Shown here piece by piece: positions 1-6,597 of a DNA stretch of 64,000 nt. Position numbers and translations under genes: made by a program. The stretch is taken from NCBI GenBank assembly GCA_024690205.1, contig JAILCX010000034.1:1-64000 (forward strand), in the 5' to 3' direction. How positions within the stretch are numbered: the first letter of the stretch is position 1; every line of letters starts with the position of its first letter. The stretch comes from Lachnospiraceae bacterium. Its GTDB lineage: Bacteria; Bacillota; Clostridia; Lachnospirales; Lachnospiraceae. Under the pieces are notes generated by a model. That model saw only the letters and a program-made list of their open reading frames with translations. It made no database searches and was not told where the DNA came from.

Positions 1-88
1 ACATATCTTTTCCCTACTGAGATCTTTTCCCTATCCCATTTTAATAATGTTTCAAGTTCCGAAAGATCTCAGTAGGGAAAAGATATGT
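1..88. repeat. 27-bp perfect inverted repeat with 34-bp spacer
   Basis: Bases 1-27 are the exact reverse complement of bases 62-88. The arm also contains a 12-base direct repeat (5-16 and 22-33, core ATCTTTTCCCTA). The right arm runs straight into an open frame that reads as normal protein (KRYVIWGAGFSG from about base 78), so the right arm looks native and the left arm looks like its inverted copy. Because the left arm starts at base 1 its true length is unknown. A fold-back artefact at a contig end is the simplest explanation; a real invertible or transposon-derived repeat cannot be excluded. Confidence 0.8.
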
Positions 89-359
89 TATCTGGGGAGC
101 AGGCTTCTCCGGAGCATTCTTTGCCGATGCTATACAAAAATCGGGAGCAGAGCTTGTTGCTGCTGTTGATATGGATAAAAACAAAGCAGGGAAAAAGTTC
201 TATGATGCACCGATCTATCAGCCGGAAGAATTGAAAAATATATGGAATGATTTTGACTATCTTCTCATTGCACATTATTCCAGATTTGAAGAGATTCTTT
301 CTATGGCACTTTCACTGGGCATAGAACGAGACAGGATCATAATGCCTTATGAGGTATAG
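48..359 (+). CDS. C-terminal remnant of a surface-glycan protein with nucleotide-binding-like module (5' partial)
   Basis: The frame is open from base 48, just after an in-frame TAA at 45, and ends in a stop at 357-359. The peptide has a Rossmann-like start (VIWGAGFSG at about 87-113) followed by an alternating beta/alpha pattern and 'YLLIAHYSRFEEIL'. An internal ATG at 171 would remove the glycine motif, so it is unlikely to be the true start. Similar small modules occur beside or fused to DUF4422 glycosyltransferases in Lachnospiraceae (family knowledge). The 5' end is lost or scrambled by the inverted repeat at 1-88. The function is not known; a role in capsular or exopolysaccharide synthesis is inferred from the two genes that follow, 6 bp and 371 bp downstream. 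Confidence 0.5.
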   Translation, partial: CFKFRKISVGKRYVIWGAGFSGAFFADAIQKSGAELVAAVDMDKNKAGKKFYDAPIYQPEELKNIWNDFDYLLIAHYSRFEEILSMALSLGIERDRIIMPYEV

Positions 360-365
360 ATATTA

Positions 366-728
366 ATGGTGATCGATGCGATAAACAAGCATGATGAATA
401 TGTGATCTACGGGGCGCAGGTTGTGGCTTACGGTGCCAAAACTGCGATCGAGTATCTGACCGGTAAAAAGCCTTTATGTTTTGCTGTTGGAAAGTTTGAA
501 GGTAATCCTAAGGAGATAGAAGGAATCCCCGTAATATTGATAGATGAGATACCTACGGATACGTTTGTTGTGGTGGGGATAACCGAACTTGTTCAAAAGG
601 AAGTCATACCCGCTCTTTCAGTTAAGGGATTCAAGAATATCTATCCATTGACTTCGCATGAAGAGCATCTGCTCATGTCAGAGTATTACCGAAAAGTTGG
701 ATTGTTCCCATTGGCTAAAGAGGGTTGA
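366..728 (+). CDS. Small Rossmann-like protein of a glycan locus, DUF4422-associated
   Basis: This 120-residue protein starts 6 bp after the preceding stop, with a GAGGT site at about 350-354. It opens with 'EYVIYGAQVVAYGAKTAIEY', a glycine-poor version of the dinucleotide-binding loop, and continues with 'TFVVVGITELVQKEVIPAL', so it looks like a single alpha/beta domain. The preceding partial gene carries a related module (VIWGAGFSG), suggesting a tandem of similar domains. Its stop overlaps the start region of the DUF4422 gene, so the two are probably translationally coupled. I do not recognise an enzymatic motif. It is likely an accessory or N-terminal-like module of the neighbouring glycosyltransferase. 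Confidence 0.6.
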   Translation: MVIDAINKHDEYVIYGAQVVAYGAKTAIEYLTGKKPLCFAVGKFEGNPKEIEGIPVILIDEIPTDTFVVVGITELVQKEVIPALSVKGFKNIYPLTSHEEHLLMSEYYRKVGLFPLAKEG

Positions 729-730
729 TG

Positions 731-1402
731 ATGGATTTTGTTTTGTATGAAGTAAAATGTGAAACAGATAAATCGCTTGATCATCACCCGGAATTACAAC
801 CTTATGAAAGGGAGATTCAGGCGGGAGCTTCGCTTACAAAAAAGAGAATAGCTGTTATTTCGGATGATTCGGGAGAGAACATTTCAGCAAAAAACAGAAT
901 GTATTGTGAAATGTCAGCTGTTTATTGGATATGGAAAAATACGGATCATGACTGGATAGGGATAGAGCATTACAGACGTCACCTTTTGGTAAAACCCGAA
1001 ATGCTGACGGACGATATAGATGCGATCATGCCATTGCCATATATATGTTATCCGGACGAAGCAACACAGTTTTTGAGGTTTGTTTCAAAGGATGTTTTTG
1101 AAGCGCTGCTTAAAGCACTCAAAGATCTGCATCCCTCGGAATATGAGCAATATCTTAAGATACTGTACGGAAAATACCAGTACACATATAATCTTATGTG
1201 TGTTCGAAAAGCAGTATTTGAAGATTATTGCAGATGGTTTTTTGAGATAACCGAATATATGGAGACGATGTCGGATAAAATTCCCGAGATCAGCAATACG
1301 AGAGCGCTTTCTTATGTGGCTGAAGTCCTGACCAACATATATTTCATGTCACACAGTGATTCCCTGCGGATAAAGCATGTGGAAAAAGCTATCTTTGTGT
1401 AA
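731..1402 (+). CDS. DUF4422 family glycosyltransferase
   Basis: The protein has 223 residues from ATG 731; ATG 728 and TTG 725 are also in frame, but GAGGG at 720-724 fits 731 best. Hallmarks of the DUF4422 family are visible: the 'CEMSAVYWIWKN' stretch at about residues 57-68, 'WIGIEHYRRHL' about ten residues later, and 'YQYTYNLMCVRKAVFEDYC' near residue 150. The family is annotated as capsular or exopolysaccharide glycosyltransferase and is cytoplasmic; donor and acceptor cannot be told from sequence. It overlaps the previous gene's stop and ends at a hairpin shared with the convergent dehydrogenase gene. It is the last gene of a surface-glycan set that extends to the left of the window. 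Confidence 0.8.
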   Translation: MDFVLYEVKCETDKSLDHHPELQPYEREIQAGASLTKKRIAVISDDSGENISAKNRMYCEMSAVYWIWKNTDHDWIGIEHYRRHLLVKPEMLTDDIDAIMPLPYICYPDEATQFLRFVSKDVFEALLKALKDLHPSEYEQYLKILYGKYQYTYNLMCVRKAVFEDYCRWFFEITEYMETMSDKIPEISNTRALSYVAEVLTNIYFMSHSDSLRIKHVEKAIFV

Positions 1403-1416
1403 ACTAAGGTAGCTTT
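1385..1416. terminator. Bidirectional-type hairpin between convergent genes
   Basis: An 11-bp stem (1385-1395 with 1406-1416, one G-U pair) has a 10-base loop. On the minus strand it is followed by a short U run from the A-rich stretch 1383-1387, so it best serves the dehydrogenase gene, whose stop codon lies inside the 3' arm. On the plus strand the stem lies over the last codons of the DUF4422 gene and is followed only by ATTTAACC, a weak U tract. Confidence 0.65.
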
Positions 1417-2449
1417 ATTTAACCCCCATCACTTTGATATACTCCTCCGACTTATCGCGCATGAGATAGAAGCCCTGAAGAAGGGCATCGAGAGGATATT
1501 TATGAGTGATGAGTTTTTCGGGGTTGATGCGGCCTTCGGATAGGCGCCGTATGACATACTGCCAGTCATCTTCGTCTGTGAGCGACTTAAAACCGTCTAT
1601 CATAAACGAAGAATTCCAGGTTCCCATCAAAGTCAGCTGATTTCTAAGGATCTTCCAGTAGATATCTCTGTCAAGTTCAACATCTCCTTTGGGGTTTCCG
1701 ACAAGCATTACACGGCCGCCCGGCTTAGTGAGGCTAAGGCCCCATTTTATCGTTTCGTTAGATCCCACACATTCAAAGAAGACATCTATGGGCTTGTTCT
1801 TAAGGCCGAGGTTTTTGGAATCTACGCCCAATTCAACAGCCATCTTTCTTTGAGATTCTTTATTTGCAAAGACGATCACGTCTTGTATTCCCATTTCCAA
1901 AAGGAACATTACAACGAGCATACCGATGGTTCCAAGACCGCAAACGGCTACCGTTTCATCTTTTTTGGGCTTTATACGCCTTATTGCATGAACAGCAACG
2001 GCCATGGGCTCGAGCATTGCAGCAGCTTCGTATGAAACGTTGTCGGGAAGCAATATAAGGTTCTTTTTGGGAACAGCGACGAATTCGGCAAATCCGCCGT
2101 CTCTTCTTGAGCCAAGGTAGCTGTAGGATTTACACATTTCAAAACGACGCTCCTTGCATTGAGGACATTCCATACAGGGAATAAGAGGGAAGATGCCGAC
2201 TCTTTTTCCGACAAGCTTTTGAGCTTCTTCGGGATCGTCGCCTTCAAAAGTATCTACGACTTCTCCCGAGAACTCATGACCCGGGATCAGTGGATAGTTG
2301 TAGGTTCCGTTTACGAATATCCGGGGAATATCGGATCCGCAGATCCCGGAGGCTTTTACTTCAACAAGAACCTCGCCCTCTTCGGGAACGGGAACCGGAA
2401 CTTCTTCCATATTAAATTTGCTTATATCGTGTAATACGTATGCGTTCAT
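1415..2449 (-). CDS. Zinc-dependent alcohol dehydrogenase, galactitol-1-phosphate 5-dehydrogenase-like
   Basis: A 344-residue medium-chain dehydrogenase. From the chosen start, catalytic zinc ligands are Cys37 (GICGSDIPR) and His58/Glu59 (PGHEFSGEV), the structural zinc loop is 'CMECPQCKERRFEMC' near 90-106, and the NAD loop is 'VCGLGTIGML' near 165. The N-terminus and the 'GICGSDIPRIF' signature resemble GatD-type polyol-phosphate dehydrogenases, which oxidise galactitol 1-phosphate to tagatose 6-phosphate, but substrate is not proven and no PTS genes are adjacent. The start at 2449 was chosen because family members begin at this point and a near-consensus promoter ends exactly there. The longer frame back to 2533 would run through that promoter. 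It stands alone, divergent from the DUF5674 gene. Confidence 0.82.
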   Translation of the reverse strand: MNAYVLHDISKFNMEEVPVPVPEEGEVLVEVKASGICGSDIPRIFVNGTYNYPLIPGHEFSGEVVDTFEGDDPEEAQKLVGKRVGIFPLIPCMECPQCKERRFEMCKSYSYLGSRRDGGFAEFVAVPKKNLILLPDNVSYEAAAMLEPMAVAVHAIRRIKPKKDETVAVCGLGTIGMLVVMFLLEMGIQDVIVFANKESQRKMAVELGVDSKNLGLKNKPIDVFFECVGSNETIKWGLSLTKPGGRVMLVGNPKGDVELDRDIYWKILRNQLTLMGTWNSSFMIDGFKSLTDEDDWQYVIRRLSEGRINPEKLITHKYPLDALLQGFYLMRDKSEEYIKVMGVK

Positions 2450-2455
2450 GATATA

Positions 2456-2484
2456 ATTATATGGTCTTGGAGACATTATGACAA
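2456..2484 (-). promoter_or_regulatory. Near-consensus sigma-A promoter predicting a leaderless mRNA
   Basis: On the minus strand, TTGTCA (2484-2479) and TATAAT (2461-2456) are separated by 17 bp. The predicted transcription start, seven bases after the -10 box, is base 2449, the A of the dehydrogenase ATG. The -10 lies in a perfect 12-bp palindrome (2451-2462). There is no Shine-Dalgarno sequence between promoter and ATG. Confidence 0.7.
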
Positions 2485-2508
2485 TGTGGAGTTCGGAAGG
2501 AGCGCAGT

Positions 2509-2859
2509 ATGGTACTTCAAGAAAGAACATCATTAAAAAGCATCATTGATAAGGGAAATGGATTTTATCAGGACAGGGTAAAGTTCTGTGTTGACAGAAA
2601 TAGGAAAACTGTAGCTGTAGATAGTTCGTTTCATATAGAGATGGAATATGAATTAATGGATGATGGCTCAAATCCTGAGGATATTTTTGGTGGAGATATT
2701 GTGATAGATGATGAGAAAGCCCTTAAGACTCATATTGTTTGGGAAGCGCATCCAAATATTGAGCAAAACAAACGTCTTGGAATAGGGAGAGGAAGACCTC
2801 TTACCGACCAGAAGACAATCGATGAACTTAAAGATATCTTAGTTAAATGGATATACTAG
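2509..2859 (+). CDS. DUF5674 family protein
   Basis: This 116-residue protein has a good ribosome site (GGAAGGAG at 2495-2502). It matches the pattern of the small DUF5674 family as I recall it: a central 'VKFCVDRNRKTVAVDSSFH' block, then 'MDDGSNPEDIFGGDIV', and near the C-terminus 'NIEQNKRLGIGRGR' with a final helix. The function of the family is unknown to me. It is followed after 13 bp by a small helical protein, so the two form a gene pair read away from the dehydrogenase. Such small paired genes could be a toxin-antitoxin or regulatory pair, but nothing in the sequence proves it. Confidence 0.65.
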   Translation: MVLQERTSLKSIIDKGNGFYQDRVKFCVDRNRKTVAVDSSFHIEMEYELMDDGSNPEDIFGGDIVIDDEKALKTHIVWEAHPNIEQNKRLGIGRGRPLTDQKTIDELKDILVKWIY

Positions 2860-2872
2860 GAGGAAATGCTAA

Positions 2873-3187
2873 ATGGATGCCAAGTTATGGAGCAGATTCA
2901 GTTTTTTTGAGCAGTTGTCGAATATAGATGGAGAAGTTGCTCGTTTGATAGATGATCATGAGAGATTCCGCAGAGGAGATATTGAAAATGATCATGCCAT
3001 GGAATATGTAAAGACTATAGTTAAATTGATAGAATACACTTTTGATGATCCAAAGAATAAAGACAAACTGATTATTGAAAGAGAACTAAATGATGAAGTT
3101 AATGAGATCATCAAATATTTAAACGATGATTATCCGGCTGATTACATAAGCAGATACTGGAATCAGTACACACAGGCGATCAGCTGA
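2873..3187 (+). CDS. Small acidic helical protein paired with DUF5674
   Basis: A 104-residue protein starting at 2873 after AGGAGG (2858-2863), 13 bp behind the DUF5674 gene. It looks all-helical and highly charged: 'SNIDGEVARLIDDHERFRRG', then 'MEYVKTIVKLIEYTFDDPKN' and a C-terminal 'YISRYWNQYTQ'. No membrane segment, metal motif or catalytic motif is visible. I do not recognise the family. The tight spacing and shared strand suggest co-expression with the DUF5674 protein and perhaps a physical complex. Confidence 0.6.
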   Translation: MDAKLWSRFSFFEQLSNIDGEVARLIDDHERFRRGDIENDHAMEYVKTIVKLIEYTFDDPKNKDKLIIERELNDEVNEIIKYLNDDYPADYISRYWNQYTQAIS

Positions 3188-3212
3188 TTAAAAGGAACAG
3201 GATAATAATTCT

Positions 3213-5156
3213 ATGAGTAGCAAACCAAGAACAATAGATCTTTTCGTACCCGGGAGGCTTTGCCTCTTCGGAGAGCACAGTGACTGGGCTGGAACAAACA
3301 AGGCAATGAATGCCGAAATAGTTCCGGGATGCGCCATTGTCACCGGTATAGAACAGGGTATTTACGGTACGGCCCAAAAGGGTGAGCACTTTATCGTAAA
3401 AAGCACTTTGCCGGAATATAACGGCGAGATGTTCGAATGCGAGATGGACATGGCGAAGCTTAAATGCGCCGCAAGGAACGGAGGATTCTTCTCTTATGTT
3501 GCGGGCGTGGCTTCCTATATGTGCGAATGGTATCACGTAGGCGGGATAGAGCTTACGATAACAGGAATGGATCTTCCGATGAAGAGCGGTCTTTCTTCTT
3601 CGGCAGCGATCTGTGTTATGGTCGCAAGAGCCTTTAATATGCTGTACGATCTTCACCTTAACACGATGGGCATCATGAACATCGCCTACTGGGGTGAACA
3701 GAGGACCCCGTCACGATGCGGAAGGCTCGACCAGGCGTGTGCTTTCGGAGTTAATCCCGTCTCAATGATATTTGACGGAAACGAGATAGACGTTGACAGG
3801 ATAACAGTCAAAAAACCGCTCCACTATGTTTTTGCGGATCTTATGGCCGGAAAGGATACGGTAAGGATCCTGGCCGATCTTAACAGCGCTTATCCGTTCC
3901 CCAGAAATGAAGCAGATAGGACTCTTCACGAAGCTCTCGGAAAAGATAATGTTTCTATAACAGACCGGGCAAAGAAATATATCTCGGAAGGAGACTCCGA
4001 AAAACTCGGTGCTTTGATGATCGAGGCGCAGGAACTCTTTGACAAAAAGGTAGCTCCGATGAGTCCGGAGGAGCTTAAATCTCCTGTTCTTCACTCTGTA
4101 TTAAACGATGAAAAGATAAAGAGCCTGACATATGGAGGCAAAGGTGTAGGCTCTCAGGGAGACGGAACGGTCCAGTTCCTTGCAAAAGACGAAGAAACTC
4201 AAAAAGAACTCATAGATTACCTTGAAAACGTCAAAAAGATGACGGCTTTCCCTCTTACTCTAAAGCCCAAAAAGGCGATAAGAAAAGCCATCATTCCCGT
4301 TGCGGGCTTCGGCACCAGGCTTTATCCCGAGACGCGCGGTGTCAAAAAGGAATTCTGTCCCGTAGTCGATAAGGACGGATTGTTAAAACCCGGGATACTT
4401 GTATTGCTTGAAGAACTTGAAAAGGCCGAGATCGAGGAGATCTGCCTTATCCTTAATCGTGAGGAGCAGGCTTATTACGAGGACTTTTTCTTTAAGCCGC
4501 TTCCCGAATCGCATTATTCAAAACTTAGCGATTCGATGAGAGAGTACGAAAAGAAGATCGGACGCATCTCGAAAAAGCTTACTTTCATCTATCAGGATGA
4601 ACAAAAAGGATTCGGACATGCCGTATATCAGGCAAAGGATTTTGCCGCGGGAGAAAGCGTACTTCTTTTGCTCGGAGATACGATATACAGCTCAAATTCG
4701 GAGATACCCTGTACCGTTCAGCTTATTGATGCTTACGAAAAATACGGCCTGAGCGTTGTCGGAGTACAGACGGTTCCGCTTGAAAAGACAGGAAACTTCG
4801 GTATATTTGCCGGAGTTTGGGAAGATAAAGAAGAAACGGTTCTTAAGCTTACAAGGATAGAAGAAAAACCCTCTTCTACTCTGGCGCGTGAGTACCTTAA
4901 CGTTCCTTCAAGAAAGAGCTCCGAGAATTATTACGGAGCATTCGGCGCTTACGTTATTACCGAAGAGATATTTGACAGGCTCCATCAGGCGATAGATGAA
5001 AATATCACCAATGCCAAGGGAGAGATAGAACTCACGGATGCTCTTTCCTATGTTTCGGAAAACCACGGAATGTATGCGTATGTGGTAGACGGAACATCAT
5101 ATGACCTTGGCAATCCCGAAAGCTACAGAAATGCGGTAGCATCTTTCGGGTTATAG
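3213..5156 (+). CDS. Fused GHMP sugar kinase and GalU-type nucleotidyltransferase
   Basis: The 647-residue protein has two enzymes in one chain. Residues about 1-350 are a GHMP kinase: 'PGRLCLFGEHSDWAG' near 10-25 is the galactokinase/arabinokinase-like substrate motif, 'MKSGLSSSAAICVM' near 126-140 is the ATP loop, and 'GGKGVGSQGDGTVQF' near 308 is the third motif. Residues about 353-645 are a GalU-like pyrophosphorylase: 'IIPVAGFGTRLYPETRG' with 'KKEFCPVVDKD', then 'LLLLGDTIY' and 'IEEKPSS'. Known logic of such pairs is free sugar to sugar 1-phosphate to NDP-sugar, here probably UDP-sugar because of the GalU type. The sugar (galactose, arabinose or glucuronate) is unknown. A terminator follows; UDP-glucose dehydrogenase is next. 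Confidence 0.85.
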   Translation: MSSKPRTIDLFVPGRLCLFGEHSDWAGTNKAMNAEIVPGCAIVTGIEQGIYGTAQKGEHFIVKSTLPEYNGEMFECEMDMAKLKCAARNGGFFSYVAGVASYMCEWYHVGGIELTITGMDLPMKSGLSSSAAICVMVARAFNMLYDLHLNTMGIMNIAYWGEQRTPSRCGRLDQACAFGVNPVSMIFDGNEIDVDRITVKKPLHYVFADLMAGKDTVRILADLNSAYPFPRNEADRTLHEALGKDNVSITDRAKKYISEGDSEKLGALMIEAQELFDKKVAPMSPEELKSPVLHSVLNDEKIKSLTYGGKGVGSQGDGTVQFLAKDEETQKELIDYLENVKKMTAFPLTLKPKKAIRKAIIPVAGFGTRLYPETRGVKKEFCPVVDKDGLLKPGILVLLEELEKAEIEEICLILNREEQAYYEDFFFKPLPESHYSKLSDSMREYEKKIGRISKKLTFIYQDEQKGFGHAVYQAKDFAAGESVLLLLGDTIYSSNSEIPCTVQLIDAYEKYGLSVVGVQTVPLEKTGNFGIFAGVWEDKEETVLKLTRIEEKPSSTLAREYLNVPSRKSSENYYGAFGAYVITEEIFDRLHQAIDENITNAKGEIELTDALSYVSENHGMYAYVVDGTSYDLGNPESYRNAVASFGL

Positions 5157-5236
5157 AATGTTTGGACAACCCGACAGGATAGAAAGATACAGCCACAAAA
5201 TATAGTATCGTTAAACCCTGCAGACAATAAATATAG

Positions 5237-5265
5237 TTGAAACAAAGCCCGGATTAAGTTAAAAT
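5237..5265 (+). promoter_or_regulatory. Sigma-A-type promoter overlapping the upstream terminator
   Basis: TTGAAA (5237-5242) and TAAAAT (5260-5265) are each five of six to consensus and are 17 bp apart. The predicted start at about 5272 lies in the descending arm of the terminator hairpin at 5246-5282, giving a leader of about 44 nt to the dehydrogenase ATG at 5316. Transcripts from this promoter lack the 5' arm and so cannot fold the terminator. Confidence 0.6.
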
Positions 5266-5290
5266 ATAACTTGGTGCGGGCTGTTTTTTT
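5246..5290 (+). terminator. Intrinsic terminator of the kinase-pyrophosphorylase gene
   Basis: Outer stem AGCCCG (5246-5251) pairs with CGGGCT (5277-5282); inner stem AAGTTA (5256-5261) pairs with TAACTT (5267-5272) around a five-base loop. A run of seven T follows at 5284-5290. It ends about 90 bp after the stop at 5156 and sits directly before the ribosome site of the next gene. Confidence 0.85.
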
Positions 5291-5315
5291 GTCCGTTCAA
5301 AACGGAGGAATGATG

Positions 5316-6548
5316 ATGAAAATAGCGGTAGCAGGTACAGGATATGTGGGAATGTCGATGGCAGTATTACTGTCACAGCACAACAGTGTGACAGCCGTTG
5401 ATCTTGTTCCCGAAAAAGTTGAAAAACTGAATAAAAAGATATCTCCGATCGTCGATCCTGAAATAGAAGACTATCTTGCTAATAAAGATCTGGATCTTAA
5501 AGCTACGCTTGATGCAGGGGAAGCATATAAAGATGCGGAATTTGTAATTGTCGCAACACCTACCAATTACGATCCCGACAAGAACTTCTTTGACACTAGA
5601 GCCGTTGAGGCCGTAATAGAAAAAGTCCTTGAAGTAAACGACAAGGCATACATAGTAATAAAATCAACCATTCCCGTAGGTTATACCGCTCATGTAAGAG
5701 AAAGATATAACTGCCCGAGGATCCTTTTTTCTCCCGAGTTCTTAAGAGAATCAAGAGCCCTTTATGATAACCTTTATCCTTCAAGGATAATCGTCGGACA
5801 CGGAGAAGACGAAGATTCCAAAAAGGCGGCGCAGACTTTCCTTGAACTTCTTAAAGAAGGAGCGGTAAAGGAAGATATCCCTACCCTGATCATGGGTACG
5901 ACGGAAGCCGAGGCCGTAAAACTCTTTGCAAATACTTACCTTGCGCTAAGAGTCGGATTCTTTAACGAGCTTGATACATATGCAGAGACAAAGAACCTTG
6001 ATTCAAGAAAGATCATAGAAGGTATCGGCTACGATCCCAGGATAGGAAACTTCTACAACAATCCCTCTTTCGGATACGGCGGATACTGTCTTCCCAAGGA
6101 TACGAAACAGCTTCTTGCAAACTATGAAGACGTTCCGGAAAACCTCATAGAGGCTATAGTGGAAGCCAACAGGACCAGAAAAGACTTTATTGCCGACAGG
6201 ATCTTAAAGAAAGTCGGATACTACTCATACAACACCGCTTCATACGATAAGGCACAGGAAAAGGATGTTACGATCGGAGTTTACCGTTTGACGATGAAGT
6301 CGAATTCGGATAACTTCCGTCAAAGTTCCATCCAGGGCATCATAAAGCGTGTGAAAGCAAAGGGAGCAAACATAATAATCTACGAGCCTACGCTTGAAAA
6401 CGGAGAGACCTTCTTCGGAAGCAGGATCGTAAACGACATGAGCGAATTCAAGAAACAATCGGATTGCATTATTGCCAACAGATATGATCCCGTACTTGAT
6501 GACGTAAAAGACAAGGTTTACACGAGAGACCTTTTCGCAAGAGACTGA
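5316..6548 (+). CDS. ugd: UDP-glucose 6-dehydrogenase
   Basis: A 410-residue UDP-glucose/GDP-mannose dehydrogenase that would oxidise UDP-glucose to UDP-glucuronate with two NAD. Three ATG codons are in frame (5310, 5313, 5316); GGAGG at 5304-5308 fits 5316. Motifs: N-terminal NAD loop '[10 protein letters not shown]', substrate-binding 'FSPEFLRES' near 135, and the catalytic cysteine in '[14 protein letters not shown]' near 252. The C-terminal UDP-binding domain has '[20 protein letters not shown]'. It is preceded by its own promoter and followed after 49 bp by a GH13 amylase. Product probably feeds surface glycan synthesis. It may act with the upstream kinase-pyrophosphorylase in UDP-sugar metabolism. 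Confidence 0.9.
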   Translation: MKIAVAGTGYVGMSMAVLLSQHNSVTAVDLVPEKVEKLNKKISPIVDPEIEDYLANKDLDLKATLDAGEAYKDAEFVIVATPTNYDPDKNFFDTRAVEAVIEKVLEVNDKAYIVIKSTIPVGYTAHVRERYNCPRILFSPEFLRESRALYDNLYPSRIIVGHGEDEDSKKAAQTFLELLKEGAVKEDIPTLIMGTTEAEAVKLFANTYLALRVGFFNELDTYAETKNLDSRKIIEGIGYDPRIGNFYNNPSFGYGGYCLPKDTKQLLANYEDVPENLIEAIVEANRTRKDFIADRILKKVGYYSYNTASYDKAQEKDVTIGVYRLTMKSNSDNFRQSSIQGIIKRVKAKGANIIIYEPTLENGETFFGSRIVNDMSEFKKQSDCIIANRYDPVLDDVKDKVYTRDLFARD

Positions 6549-6597
6549 GAAAATATCTGAAGCAGAGGATTCCTGAAAGAAAGGCCAGGAGAGTTTC

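Noticed and set aside
1850-2434. Several plus-strand frames of 60-90 residues opposite the alcohol dehydrogenase gene
   Set aside because: They overlap a well-supported gene, lack ribosome sites, and have no recognisable domain.
2509-3187. Toxin-antitoxin module
   Set aside because: Two small coupled genes fit the format, but neither protein has a recognised toxin or DNA-binding antitoxin motif.
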